Below are positions 12,077 to 24,412 of a stretch of DNA of 64,000 bases, piece by piece. The notes below the pieces were generated by a model that worked only from the letters and a program-made list of their open reading frames with translations, searched no databases and was not told the DNA's origin. The DNA comes from Labia minor (lineage: Eukaryota; Arthropoda; Insecta; Dermaptera; Spongiphoridae). Made by a program: the position numbers and the translations under genes. How positions within the stretch are numbered: the first letter of the stretch is position 1; the number at the start of each line of letters is the position of its first letter. Location: positions 46,043,296 to 46,107,295 of the forward strand of contig OY720346.1 in NCBI GenBank assembly GCA_963082975.1. Direction: 5' to 3'.

Positions 12077-13294
12077 CAGCTGGTAAGTAGTTATATAAGA
12101 TGCTCAATTTATAGGACTCACATTTATTAGAAATCTTATAGAATTTCCCTGCCCACATGAGAACCTCCCAAGAACAATAAATTGTCCCAACAGAGAAATT
12201 CAATTAAATAAGGAAAATTTATTCTAATAAAATACATGGCTAGCTGTTGAATTCAACCATAAGCATTTCAAATAAATATTAAAAATGTAAAAAATGAAAA
12301 TTCAGATTCTAATTTTTATTATTTATTATATTACAATAAATAAAATAAAACCGGTAATTCCTGATATGAGAGATAAAGAAATTGGAATACTGAAGTATGA
12401 TAAAAAATTGTATTTAATGTTTATGTATATTAAATTTATTTGAAATTAGAAGAAAACTATAGAAAATATAATGGTAAAAGAGAAAAGCGAGTGAAAAGTT
12501 GATGTGGCGGGCGCGCTTGCTGCCGTAACATTCATTGCCTCGCTTCCCGCTTCCAAAGGTTTTTTTTTATAAACATTTATGCAATTTTATAAGAATCAAC
12601 CACTAATTTTGTAGATTTCATATCGTTTCAATTTATATTTTAAGTAGTCGTGTAACTATATGGATAGAGCAAATTTGATTTTTACCTAATTCCCTCTCTA
12701 AATTATAATTAATTTAATAGAAAAAAAAATCCTATAGAAAATATTTGAATTTTTTAAATCCTTACCACACTTTTTGGCATTCCAAATGTTATTACATATA
12801 TACATTTTGAATGCGATAGAACTTTTTAAAGGTTTACATTCAGATTTGAAATCTTTGCATCCGAAAGAAATCCATGGAATTATTATGGATGAAATGCAAA
12901 AATTACTATTCTAGATTTATGTACCAATTTGGTAATACTATTTAAAATAATTATATTTTCAAATAATTTTTATATTTTTCTTATTAAAAAAATATCTTAA
13001 TTTGAGTTTAATTATTTAAAAAGATCAGCCGTAAATAGGTTTAAACTTTTTTTTCTTAAATTTCATTAAATAAATATTATTTTATACAAAGTTGTTTTCA
13101 TTTTATTTTATAAAAAAAAGAAGTGAAAAATAAACAAAATAACTTTGTATTAAAAAGGTGTTTTCTTTTTATTAAAAAAAAAAAACATTGGAGTGTCCTA
13201 GTCAGTTATCGATGGTCTGTGATTCGAATAACATTTATTTAAAGATCGTTGAATTTGAATATCTATATTCGGATAATTAAAAAAAATAAACACA
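12077..13294. other. Upstream region of ankyrin gene A
   Basis: This is AT-rich sequence shared almost base for base with unit 2 (24957-25810 and 27357-28130), apart from insertions there. A GC patch at about 12505-12555 (GATGTGGCGGGCGCGCTTGC) and a short stretch at 13190-13215 before the start codon (TGGAGTGTCCTAGTCAGTTA) are conserved. These are the best candidates for promoter sequence. I see no TATA box that can be trusted in such AT-rich DNA. Confidence 0.35.
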
Positions 13295-16200
13295 ATGGAT
13301 CTAAATTATACTGAAATATTGATGGAAAATAATATTGAAACAATGAATATAAAAAAAGAGTTGGAAATTTCAAAGAAGAAATTTGAAATTCTTTTGAAAT
13401 ATACACAGGTAAAAAAATTTATTATTTATACTTTGTTATTTTCTTACGTTGATTTATTTTTCAATTATTAAATTATAGGAAAATCAAAAAAAGGAAATAA
13501 ATGAATATAATCCATTAAAACAAGAACTTATTTCATTAAAAGAAGACAACATATTTTTAAAGAATAAACTTTTTTCATTAGAAGACAAAATCGGAAAGGT
13601 ATGAATGAAAGTGAAAAATTTTATAATAAAAATACATTTTTTAAAATTATTATCTTTAAAATAGAAAAAATCTTAAAGCATAATACAAGATGCTAAATTT
13701 ATTTATTTCTAATTTGTAATTATTTATTTTCAATTATGTATTCATAATTCAATTATTATATTAAAGAATAATAAATTAGTTGAATATATGTGGTAGCCCT
13801 CATATAACATTTCAAACGATGTATACAGTAGATTAAATATATTTGTATCCATTGGCTATCCTTTTTTAAAAATAGAAAATTAGTAAAATAGTAAGATATT
13901 TAAAAAAGTCTATTGAAATAAAAAATTAATATTAAAGTTTTAAATAATTTAAAAATAATATTTTTTATTAAAGTTGACTAAAATGTAAAAAATTTTATAA
14001 TTTATCAAAAAAATACTTTGAAAACCATCGATAAAAAAAAGCGAATATGGTATAAAAAAGATTGAAAATAAGTGTGAGAGAGATTAATTGCGACGTGACC
14101 TAGAAAGGTCAGAGCAATAAACCAAAACACGTCAACGGAAAAGCACTTTTTTGAAATCAAAATGACTTGAAACATGGATATCTATGAAAAACGCATACCG
14201 ATAGATCGAAAACCTTAGAGATTTTTCCAATTCAAGTCTCATTTTCTTTGTTTAAATTCTAAAAAAAAATTTATCTCATTAGAGATTAAATGTTTATTTT
14301 ATAATTCTCTATAAGTTGTTGAAAATATTTTTTTTTATTTTTTCTATTTTAAGAAATATGGTTATTTTCGTTTTTTGGTACAAATTTATCTTTGTTATTT
14401 AAAGTCGGACAATATTTTTTATAAAATATGAAATTTGTAGAATAAAATTCTCGATAAAAGTTTCATATAAAATTTCCTATACTAAACTATTAATAGTTTA
14501 GGAAAAATGGATATTTTACTTTTTTAATATTTATTTATTTATAAATCTATATATGTAATCGAATATATATATTATTTAATCGAAAATATTGTATTAGTAG
14601 GAAATTATTTTAGTTAATTATATTAGGAGGAAAAACATATTGAAACTAATTAATTTTTTAGGTTATTTCTTCAATTGATGAGTTGAATGAAAATATTTAT
14701 TTTTATTCAGAAAAGGGAGATAATAAAGATATTTTGGAAGCAAGTACATTACATTATGCAGTTAAATCGAGTCATCTAAGATTAATAAAATATTTAATTG
14801 ATAGAGGAGCAAATGTGAACGCACAGAATTCAAGAGGATCCATACCATTACATATTGCATCTCAGAATGGTCATTTAGAAATAATCAAATATTTAATTGA
14901 TAAAGGAGCAAATGTGAATGCAGAGGAATCAGATGGATGGACTCCATTACATTTATCATCTGAGAATGGTCATTTAGAAATAATCAAATATTTAATTGAT
15001 AAAGGAGCAAATGTGAATGCACAGAATCCAAGAGGATCCATACCATTACATATTGCATCTGAGAATGGTCATTTAGAAATAATCAAATATTTAATTGATA
15101 AAGGAGCAATTGTAAATGCAAAGACATCATATGGATGGACTCCATTACATTTATCATCTGAGAAAGGTCATTTAGAAATAATCAAATATTTAATTGATAA
15201 AGGAGCAAATGTGAATGCACAGAATTCAAGAGGATCCATACCATTACATATTGCATCTGAGAATGGTCATTTAGAAATAATCAAATATTCAATTGATAAA
15301 GGAGCAAATGTGAATGCAAAGACAACAGATGGATGGACTCCATTACATTTATCATCTGAGAATGGTCATTTAGAAATAATCAAATATTTAATTGATAAAG
15401 GAGCAAATGTGAATGCAGAGGAATCACATGGATGGACTCCATTATATTTTGCATCTATGAATTGTCATTTAGAAATAATCAAATATTTAATTGATAAAGG
15501 AGCAATTGTAAATGCAAAGACACCATATGGATGGACTCCATTACATTTATTATCATCAGATGGATCGACTCCATTACATATTGCATCTCAGAATGGTCAT
15601 TTAGAAATAATCAAATATTTAATTGATAAAGGAGCAATTGTAAATGCAAAGACACCATATGGATGGACTCCATTACATTTATCATCTGAGAAAGGTCATT
15701 TAGAAATAATCAAATATTTAATTGATAAAGGAGCAATTGTAAATGCAAAGACACCATATGGATGGACTCCATTACATTTATCATCTGAGAAAGGTCATTT
15801 AGAAATAATCAAATATTTAATTGATAAAGGAGCAAATGTGAATGCACAGAATTCAAGAGGATCCATACCATTACATATTGCATCTGAGAATGGTCATTTA
15901 GAAATAATCAAATATTCAATTGATAAAGGAGCAAATGTGAATGCAAAGACAACAGATGGATGGACTCCATTACATTTATCATCTGAGAATGGTCATTTAG
16001 AAATAATCAAATATTTAATTGATAAAGGAGCAATTGTAAATGATAAGAAATCAGATGGATGGACTCCATTACATTTATCATCTAAGAAAGGTCATTTAGA
16101 AATAATCAAATATTCAATTGATAAAGGAGCAAATGTGAATGCAAAGACAACATATGGATGGACTCCATTACATTTATCATCTGAGAATGGTCATTTTGAA

Positions 16201-16746
16201 ATAATCAAATATTTAATTGATAAAGGAGCAAATGTGAATGCAGAGGAATCAGATGGATGGACTCCATTACATATTGCATCTCAGAATGGTCATTTAGAAA
16301 TAATCAAATATTTAATTGATAAAGGAGCAAATGTGAATGCACAGAATTCAAGAGGATCCATACCATTACATATTGCATCTGAGAATGGTCATTTAGAAAT
16401 AATCAAATATTCAATTGATAAAGGAGCAAATGTGAATGCAAAGACAACAGATGGATGGACTCCATTACATTTATCATCTGAGAATGGTCATTTAGAAATA
16501 ATCAAATATTTAATTGATAAAGGAGCAAATGTGAATGCAGAGCTATCCGAAGGGTGCAATTCATTACATATTGCATCTCAGAATGGTCATTTTGAAATAA
16601 TCAAATATTTAATTGATATAGGAGCAAATGTGAATGCAGAGGAATCACATGGATGGACTCCATTACATTTTGCATCTATGAATTGTCATTTAGAAATAAT
16701 CAAATATTTAATTGATAAAGGAGCAAATGTGAATGCAGGTGGATGA
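13295..16746 (+). CDS. Ankyrin gene A: coiled-coil plus about 20 ankyrin repeats (772 aa)
   Basis: Three exons are at 13295-13408 (38 codons), 13479-13598 (40 codons) and 14662-16746 (694 codons plus TGA). All junctions are phase 0 with GT-AG sites (CAG|GTAAAA, AAG|GTATGA, ATTATAG and TTTTTTAG acceptors). Residues 1-95 are Lys/Glu/Leu-rich and look coiled-coil (KKELEISKKKFEILL, LKEDNIFLKNKLFSLEDKI). The rest is about 20 ankyrin repeats of 33 residues (TPLHxxSxxGHLEIIKYLIDKGANVNA) plus one 12-residue stub near 15536. Ankyrin stacks bind proteins; the partner here is unknown. Relative to gene B, 29 codons are missing at the array's start, in frame. The gene lies inside the receptor's first intron on the same strand. 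No signal peptide or transmembrane segment is visible. Confidence 0.82.
14096..14111. promoter_or_regulatory. Everted AGGTCA-type repeat (ER4) in intron 2 of gene A
   Basis: TGACCT-AGAA-AGGTCA is a perfect pair of nuclear-receptor half-sites with a 4 nt spacer. Gene B keeps it as TGACCT-AAAA-AGGTCA at 28932-28947. It could be a hormone-receptor response element or chance, and no other evidence is available. Confidence 0.3.
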
Positions 16747-17017
16747 ACTTACATAATAATATTCACTATTCAAAATCTAATTTTATAAATAAATATTTTA
16801 TACTTTTTATTTTATTATTTTTATATAATTTTCTTTACAATTAAATTTTGAAATTATATTTTTTTTAAATAAACAAAATTTTTGTAAATAAAATTATTCT
16901 TATTTTTTTTCTTTCATTAAATAACTAAATTCCTAATTATTGTTTAAGGACTTTTTGAGTTGATGTTATGAATAGTTTGATTTCATCTAATTGTCAACAT
17001 TTACTTTTACGACTATA
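16747..17017. other. 3-prime flank of ankyrin gene A
   Basis: This AT-rich sequence is shared with 30825-31083. Possible polyadenylation signals (AATAAA-like) are frequent but not specific here. The match to unit 2 ends at TTTACTTTTACGA. Confidence 0.4.
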
Positions 17018-18559
17018 GTACCGGGACACCGAGCTCTCGCTCGACCCTTTAAAAAATATTAATATACAATTCTTTAATTATTTATTACAATTATTAAATG
17101 TGTCATCATTGCATCAATCTGATTAAAATGAATGGAACTGGGGTCCTTAATAATACAAACAAACAATTTTAGCTAGCATAATAAGATTAATCCAAGTAAT
17201 ATCGTCCTTTTCTATTCGAAACTATTTTCAGTTATGAAATGAACAGTCAGTAGAGAGTAAAAAAAATTGTAATTGAAGACCGCCGTTTTTTAAAATAATT
17301 AAATTATTTTATAGATTATAAAATAAAAATTATTGTATTATCATTAAAAATATTGAAATAAAAAATAATAGTTTGATTTAATAAACTAAAACCAGCTGGT
17401 CAGAGCGCATTCGGCGCTCTTCACAGCTGGACGGGTGCTCCGCCCCCTGTACCCCCGAGTGGTTTATCGTATTTGGTTAAAAGTACTGGTACTTAAGTTA
17501 AAAAAATGATTCATTATTATTGGATTTGGCTGGTAATATTAATACCTGGGACACCGAGCATTCGCTCTACCCTTTGAAAAATATTGATATACAATTCTTT
17601 AATTATTTATTACAATTATTAAATGTTACACATTTGCATCAATCTGAGTAAAATGAATGAACTTGTGCTCCTCAATAATACATAAATATATAATATATAC
17701 ATATTTTTTTTTTACTATAGTGTTTTTTTGAAAAACTGTTTAGCGCCCCAAGTGGTTATAAAACAAAGAATTTTAGTTAGTATAATAAGATTAATCCAAG
17801 TAATATCGTCTATTTCTATTCGACACTATTTTCACTCCTTATGGTAGCGGCCCAGTCGATGATGTTATATGGATCGTTAATTAACCATTAACCATTCACC
17901 GAATCGCCATTCAAATAATAACATACAAACAGAAAAGTAGGCGTGTTGATATAAAATATATACCTGTGACACCGAACTATCACTCGACCCTTTAACCAAT
18001 TTATACAATTTATTTTTATATACTTTAAAAATTTTACAATTTTTTAATTTAATCAGTAAATTAATTATATATTATTATTATTATTTGTGTCCCTTCATAC
18101 AAAATATAAATTCTCTTTTTTGATATGTTTTCCTAATATTTTATAATATTTACCGGAGTATAATAAATTGATAACGTTATTTAATTCTCCTACTATATAT
18201 CGAATCGAATATAAAGATAAATCTTCAAAACGTTGTGTGAAACAATTTCAAATAATTTAAATGTAAAACTATTAATGAAATAAAAAAAAATCAAATATAT
18301 GAATATAATATAAATATTTTTAATTTTATTTTAAGAATAGATATATATATCTCACATGCGGTGGTTGTGACGTCACATATATACATTTAAATTTAGAAGA
18401 AAAAAACTAATAAAAATGTAGTTTTCGTGAGATTTGATCAATAAAACTCAATTTTTCTTTATAAATACTATCTCGGGTGTGAATTTCAAAAAAATCGTTA
18501 GAGCGGTTTTTGAGAACAAAGAAAGAAACAAACAAACAATTTTTACTCGTATAAGAAGA
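17018..18559 (-). mobile_element. Helitron-like family C sequence between the two units
   Basis: Read on the minus strand, it begins with TCTTATACGAGTAAAAATTG directly beside the CTAG end of unit 2 and includes the ACCGCTCTAACGATTTTTTT block. Three palindromic GC-rich blocks (ACACCGAGCTCTCGCTCGAC and relatives at about 17027, 17550 and 17970) and a fragment of Helitron-1 3-prime end (17397-17480) are embedded. It is a mosaic of broken copies with no gene. Confidence 0.45.
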
Positions 18560-18799
18560 CTAGCTGCTCAGAGCGCCTTCGGCGCTCTTCACACCTAGAC
18601 GGGGGCTCCGCCCCCTGTACCCCCGAGTGGTACATAGTATTTGGTGGTTGAAAGTAGTAAAAGGTTTTCATCCATTTTGTTTCAATCCGTATATTACATA
18701 AAACATTCATTTCTTTTTGTGTTCTTATTTAAAAAATATATTTTAATTTAATCAGTAAATTAATTATATATATTATTATTATTGTATATGTTATATCTA

Positions 18800-19560
18800 T
18801 CTACCTATGTGGCTCAAAGATACTCGAAAGTTCTTAGCCGCAACAACCACATTTCTCCAAGTGTCCCTATCTTGAGCCCTTGTTCCATCTCTCTTACGTC
18901 CCTTCCTACGCGTCATTGGTTTTCCAAGCGGACGTTTTCCAATCGGTCTTCCCACCAATATCTTTTTCCTCTCCCATTCTAGCCACGTGCCCTGCCTATC
19001 GCTTTTATAACCCTAACTATTTCTGAAGATGCAGAGAGGCCATGCAATTTCTTGTTATGCAGTCTCCCCCATTCCCCGGTGACCTCATCTTTCTTTGGCC
19101 AATAAATGCAGGGAAGAATCCTATTCTCAAACACTCTGAATCTACTCTCATCTCCCAGGGTCATAGACCATGCCTCCCACCCATATAATGCAACAGGCAA
19201 AATAATTTTTTTATATATTCCCTTTGATAATAATTTTGAAGAGATAAGCCTCTTTATTGCAAGATAACAGGCGTTTCCCGATTGCAACCCCGATTTAAAT
19301 TCTTCTCAAATATTATTATCCTTCGTGATTACATTCAATTTTTCTACATATTCAAATTCTACATTTTGTATCTTAAGATTTTGTATGTTAATACTCTTCC
19401 TCTTTGTTACTAAATATTTTTTCTTATCACTATTAATTTCAAACCTCCATTAATTTTTCCTCGCTATCTGCAATTGCAATTTCCTAATCTCCTATTATAT
19501 TTAAGTCGTCTGGGTAACCTTACATTTTACAATTGATTTCCGCATCTTATTCTTTCTTTA
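18800..19560 (-). mobile_element. LINE reverse-transcriptase 3-prime fragment inside Helitron-1
   Basis: The minus-strand frame at 18979-19287 reads SGNACYLAIKRLISSKLL, then KIILPVALYGWEAWSMTLGD, ESRFRVFENRILPCIY and KKDEVTGEWGRLHNKKLHGL. This is the typical end of an RTE-like LINE ORF2 (compare YGxExWxLxxxDExRLxxFExxxLRxIYGP). The tail of the same ORF continues in another frame toward about 18800 (AQDRDTWRNVVVAAKNFR). It is broken by frameshifts and has no 5-prime part. The same fragment occurs at the same place in every Helitron-1 copy, so it was probably captured once before the Helitron spread. Confidence 0.7.
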
Positions 19561-21089
19561 CTACCTTCAAGACAAATTTGAAGATCAAAATTTGAAAAAG
19601 TTTATGCTGATCTATATTGAGTCATGTGTATGTTTTACTAAAGTCTACAAATAATTAGTAAACAGAAATATTGAATTCGCGGTTTTTTCCTAATATCTGC
19701 CATAATGAAAATATCTTAATTAATGTTGATCGATTTGGCCTGAACCCGCAATGATATCTCCTAATATTTCCTCCGCCTATGGTTCTTAAGTATTTTCTAT
19801 GTTATAATATTTCTTGATCATTACATTTTGGTATTTTATTTTCATTGCTAGATTATTATTGAATATTTTTAATTATAATGAAACTTGAGAAAATGCAAAA
19901 ATAGAGACTTGAGACAATTTATAAAAATTAACGGTATAAAACTATAGATAAATTATCAATATATACATTCATTAATAGTATTAATTTAAATTAATTGATT
20001 TATTTGTTTTTTTATTATTAAGTTCATTTATTAATTTTTTTAGATCATAGTTATTTTCCTTAAAAGAAACTTAAATTCTGTGGTGCTAGGGGATTTGAAA
20101 ATTATTCGTCGCAATATGAAGATTTCGCTTACAGTTTCTGTCATGTCCGACCTCCATCCAACAGTTATTTTCTGTCAAGTTTTTTGCTTCTCTTAATCAT
20201 GTGATCTATATATTTAATTTTTTTTGATTCATTATAATAAAATTTAAACAAATAAAAATTTTTACTTTCTTAATTTATATAAATTTCAATATAAACTGAT
20301 TGTGAGTGATACGCTTAGCCAATACTCTGAATAATTTGTGTATAAAAATATTGAATGTTCTTAGCGAGATTTGATATAATGTTGTACGATTTGTCCTAAA
20401 TCTGAATTAGAAGAAAATTATAAATTGCCTCCTCTTCCAGCCCAATTCATTTACCCACCCATGTTGCATATGGCATCTAAATTTCTTAAAACTCCGTTTT
20501 TTTAATTTAAAATAGAAGGAGAGAAAGAGTTTTAAATTATATTCGAATAGTAATATTTTTTTTCTGAATTTAATAGCAAGTTGATTTTAAAAATTTTCCA
20601 TTCTTAATGCATATGATTGATTACATGTGTTAAAATTAAAAAAAATTCAAATATTCTAATTTTTATATTTATATACAATTTAATATTATTTTTTATTAAT
20701 ATCATATCAAAAAAGAGAATTTATTAAAAATTAAAAATAAAAAAAGAAGCCTATTAATAAAAAATTGAATGGTGATTTAAATATTTTATTAAATTAATTA
20801 AAATGAGACCTTTTAGAATAAATTATTTAATTGAAATGATATTTAAATATAAGAATTTAAAAAAATATTATATTCTTTGTTTGGCAATTGTTATTTAATT
20901 ATGTGCAACATGATTCGACTTGCACAGAGCATCGTTATTTTTTATTAATATCACATAATAAAAATGAATCTTTTAAACATAATAAATAAAAAAGACATTT
21001 TAATAAATTTAAAAAATATACCCAATTTAAAAATGTCAAAAATTTAAAACAACTTTATATCATCATATTTTAATTTTTATATAATATAT

Positions 21090-21835
21090 TGTCGTATATA
21101 AGAGGTAAAGTGGGTGAGGTATTTTATAAGAAAAATTTGGTTAAAATAAGTTTAATTAATTGGTAGCACTCTGGATGAATTTTGGATAATTAAAAGGGTT
21201 ATTGAATCCGCGTAGGTTGATATGGGAAATAATAAGATTGAATAGGTTCAATTTGAAATGCTTATATAAAATTATAACAAATTATTTATTTAATAAAACT
21301 AGGAGACTTAAATTTACAAAATAGATAATAATGAAATTAATATAAAATAGAACATATTGAAAGGTACCGTAAAATAGAAATATAAATTAAAAGAAATTTA
21401 ATTTATATTTTAGCAATTGCAATTATAATTAATTATTAATTATGAAAGTGTTATCACTTAGCATGAAAGAAAGGAATGGAGAGTTCATTGGAGACTTGAG
21501 TCCTGATTGTCTTCCTGCGGATTTAACTGGAACATCTCTTGTGCAGCAACATTTCTCAAAAAGGGGTTGTGTATGATGTCCTTCCTGCAGGGATATGTCT
21601 GTCTCCCTCCAATGCCTGATCAAGCCTAACTCAACTATCTCATTTTCACCAATAATCAAACCTTCCCCCACTTTGAACACATGGATGGGTCCCTGTACAT
21701 GTGCAGACAACATGTCCCATGACCAAACGTCCTTTTCTTTAATTTAGCACCATGTGTTCAAAAATGAAAGTTCTAGCTTTCGCATTATGATATACATAAA
21801 AAATGTATTTTTTAGGATTATATATTACAATATAT
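21090..21835. other. Unidentified 0.75 kb insertion with a less AT-rich core
   Basis: Compared with the related Helitron-1 sequence at about 4200-4260, unit 2 carries about 745 extra bases here between ATATAATATAT and TATATATTTAG. The core (about 21440-21750) is markedly less AT-rich and has a 94-codon minus-strand frame (MLSAHVQGPIHVFKVGEG...). I do not recognise the peptide and see no terminal repeats. It could be a captured gene fragment or part of an unknown element. Confidence 0.45.
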
Positions 21836-22559
21836 ATATATTTAGTAATTAATAATAGAGTAATTAAATTAAAATAAAAAACAAAGATAATATAATTCAG
21901 TCATTTTAATTCAGGTTAAATAATTTTTTTTTTTATTATTCAATGATAAAATTTATATATTATTATGTATATATTATAGAAAAGAAGAAATATTCAATTA
22001 AATAAAAAATAATTTAAGATAAAAATATGATCTAATAAATATTTTAATTAAATTGAGAACTTTTAGAATAAATTATTTAATTGAATTGATATTTGTATAT
22101 TAGAATTTAAAATAAAAAGTGAAATATTTTTTATAATAATTCTTTGATTGGGAATAGCTATGATAATTCATTGTTTGAAATGATTCCGCTAGGCCGGCAG
22201 TGAGCCGCGAGCTGCTCTTGAATGAACAACACGGAGAATTATATAAACTTTAAAAAATTAATTTCTGCGGTTATTGATAAGATATTAATAAAATTTATAG
22301 CCTATGTTACTCTAGAGGTATATAAGAATATTGTGATGTAATTTCAAAGAAATCGGTTCAGCCAATTCTGAGTCTATAAAATAGTAATTTTCCGGACAGA
22401 CAGACAGACAGACAGACCGACAGACAGACAGACAGACAGACAGACGTGAAAAATTCTAAAGTCACTTTTGGATTCTAGAGGTCATGAAACGCGAAGATAT
22501 GCAAAAATTTTTAAATTCTGAGCAATGTGCAGACAAAAACCTTTTTTTATATATATAGA

Positions 22560-23165
22560 TTATTATTATTATTATTATTATAATCAGAATGTTTTTCTCA
22601 AAGAGATTTTTAAAATTATTACTAACTAAAAAAAATCGCCATCTACTATTTATTTAGAAAATAAAGCACAGCGGCAAGGTGCCACCCTCTCCTGGGCGAA
22701 TCAATAAACCCATTACTATAAATAGCGAAAAATTCCACAATTGTAAGTACTGTATCTGTACAACCTTAATAATTTGTATCTCGTAAACTAGAAGCGACCG
22801 CCACATACTTCTTAAGGAGAGTTTGTTTTGAATCAAAAAAAGGAATCTACTAGTAAAGTTTTATCAAAATCCATCATACATACATTTAACTAAACAATTA
22901 CCCAAAACATACCTGGACACTCAAATGCAAGTTTTGAAACCTCCCTGCTTGAAACAAAGTTTTTACATCTTGCCTAACAAGTAATTCAAGTCGCCCACCA
23001 GATCGCAATGCAAGCACCCGCCAGATCGCAGGCCAATTTTAAAGTTAAAAATTATATGGCAAAATGGATGGAATCAAGTTTTCATCAATTAATATGAGTT
23101 AGCTGCTGTTCTCGTCATTATTATAGTTCAAGAGATTAGTATATTATATATATCTTATCTTATCT
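22560..23165. other. Shared 0.6 kb block next to Helitron-1 (unit 2)
   Basis: This is the counterpart of 8313-8913, with only a few substitutions and a small indel (CTCCTGTGGGCG against CTCCTGGGCG). The same minus-strand exon-like stretch with a CAG|GTATGT donor is retained. No gene could be recognised. Confidence 0.5.
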
Positions 23166-23196
23166 TCTTATACGAGTAAAAATTGTATATATCTTA

Positions 23197-24412
23197 TCTT
23201 ATATATAAAATTCTCGTGTCACAAAACTTTGAAAAAGTACTCCTCCGAAACGGCTGGACCGATTCTTATGAAATTTTTTATGTATATTCAGTAGGTCTCA
23301 GGGCATGTCAGACTTCCTTCATAAAACCGCTAATTGGTAAGGTGTGTCCAGTGGGTGGAATTTAAATAAAATTAGTTTAGTTACAATGCTAGATCATAGA
23401 GGCGCTGGTGGCGATAATTTGACATTTGCTCAGAATTTAAAAATTATTGTAATATTTCACTTTTTATTTTAAATTCTAATATTCAAATATCAATTTAATT
23501 ATATTAAATTATTAAAGCTTTGGTGGTTGTTTTTATTTATAACGGAATTTTGTAAATTAAACCACATATTGATACATATTTGCTACTTCTGCAATCGAAA
23601 CGTTGTGTATATTTTTGTATTTTTTGAATAAATTTACAATAACAAATATCAAAATGTGGTTTAATTTATAAAATTCCGTTATCAATTCAATTAAATAATT
23701 TATTCTAAAAGTTCTCATTTTAATTTATTTAATAAAATATTTAGATTATATATAACTTAATTTTTATTTATTCTTTCTATATATTGGAATATTTCTTCTT
23801 TTCTATTTGAAAGTGAAAGCTTAAAAAAACAGAATATATTATTTTTAATGTTTTATGAATACAAAAATATTTTCAAAACGTAAATTAAAATAACTAAATT
23901 ATATTATTTTTGATTTTGTATCAATTATTATTACAAATATATTTTAAGTGCAAAAATGATTTCTTGGTTAATTAAAATATGTTTTTTAGACAAATGATAT
24001 AAACGAGATGTTTTAAATCAAAATTATTGTATTCAATTATATTTTTTTATTAATAGGCTTCTTTTTTTATTTTTAATTTTTAATAAATTCTCTTTTTTGA
24101 TATGATATTAATAAAAAATAATATTAAATTATATATAAATTTAAAAATTAGAATATTTGAATTTTTTTAAATTTTAACACATGTAATCAATCATATGCAT
24201 AACGAATGGAAAATTTTGAAAATCAACTTGGTATTAAATTCAGAAAAAAATACTGATACATATATAGAATATAATAGACCATTCGAATATAATTTAAAAC
24301 TATTTCTCTCTTTCTATTTTAAATTTAAAAAAACGGAGTGTTAAGAAATTAAGATGCCTGGATAGGTAAATGGGCTGGAAGAGGAGGTAATTTATAATTT
24401 TCTTCTAATTCA
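23197..24412 (+). mobile_element. Helitron family E 5-prime end joined to Helitron-1 interior
   Basis: It begins TCTTATATATAAAATTCTCG, followed by the arthropod-Helitron-like block CTCCGAAACGGCTGGACCGA. From about 23435 it runs into Helitron-1-related sequence in plus orientation. A matching 5-prime end lies in reverse at 38580-38819. It has no coding capacity. Confidence 0.55.

Larger units (their letters stand above)
5245..17017. repeat. Tandem duplication unit 1 (Helitron, shared block, ankyrin gene A)
   Basis: This is the first of two about 12 kb units. Matching pieces in the same order are 5245-8312 with 18560-22559, 8313-8913 with 22560-23165, about 11640-12960 with about 24520-25810, and about 12960-17017 with about 27357-31083. 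The left edge of both units falls exactly on the Helitron CTAG end. The right edge is at TTTACTTTTACGA in both. Unit-1-only insertions are the hATs at 7197 and 7620 and the Helitron-like stretch at about 8914-11402 with its mariner. Unit 1 also lacks about 1.6 kb of Helitron interior that unit 2 retains. Confidence 0.7.
18560..22559 (-). mobile_element. Helitron-1, complete-ended copy (4.0 kb), non-autonomous
   Basis: Read on the minus strand, it starts TCTATATATATAAAAAAAGG (ending at 22559) and ends with the hairpin GAGCGCCGAAGGCGCTC, a 7-nt spacer and CTAG (18560-18563). The flanks are A before TC and T after CTAG, the canonical Helitron AT target. There is no Rep/helicase open frame. It carries a GACA microsatellite (about 22396-22444), a LINE reverse-transcriptase fragment (about 18800-19560) and an internal insertion at about 21090-21835. 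Confidence 0.8.

Noticed and set aside
14860-16740. Regular 99 bp direct repeats that could suggest a satellite or CRISPR-like array
   Set aside because: They are ankyrin-repeat codons in one long open frame; unit length and motif are those of the 33-residue ankyrin repeat.
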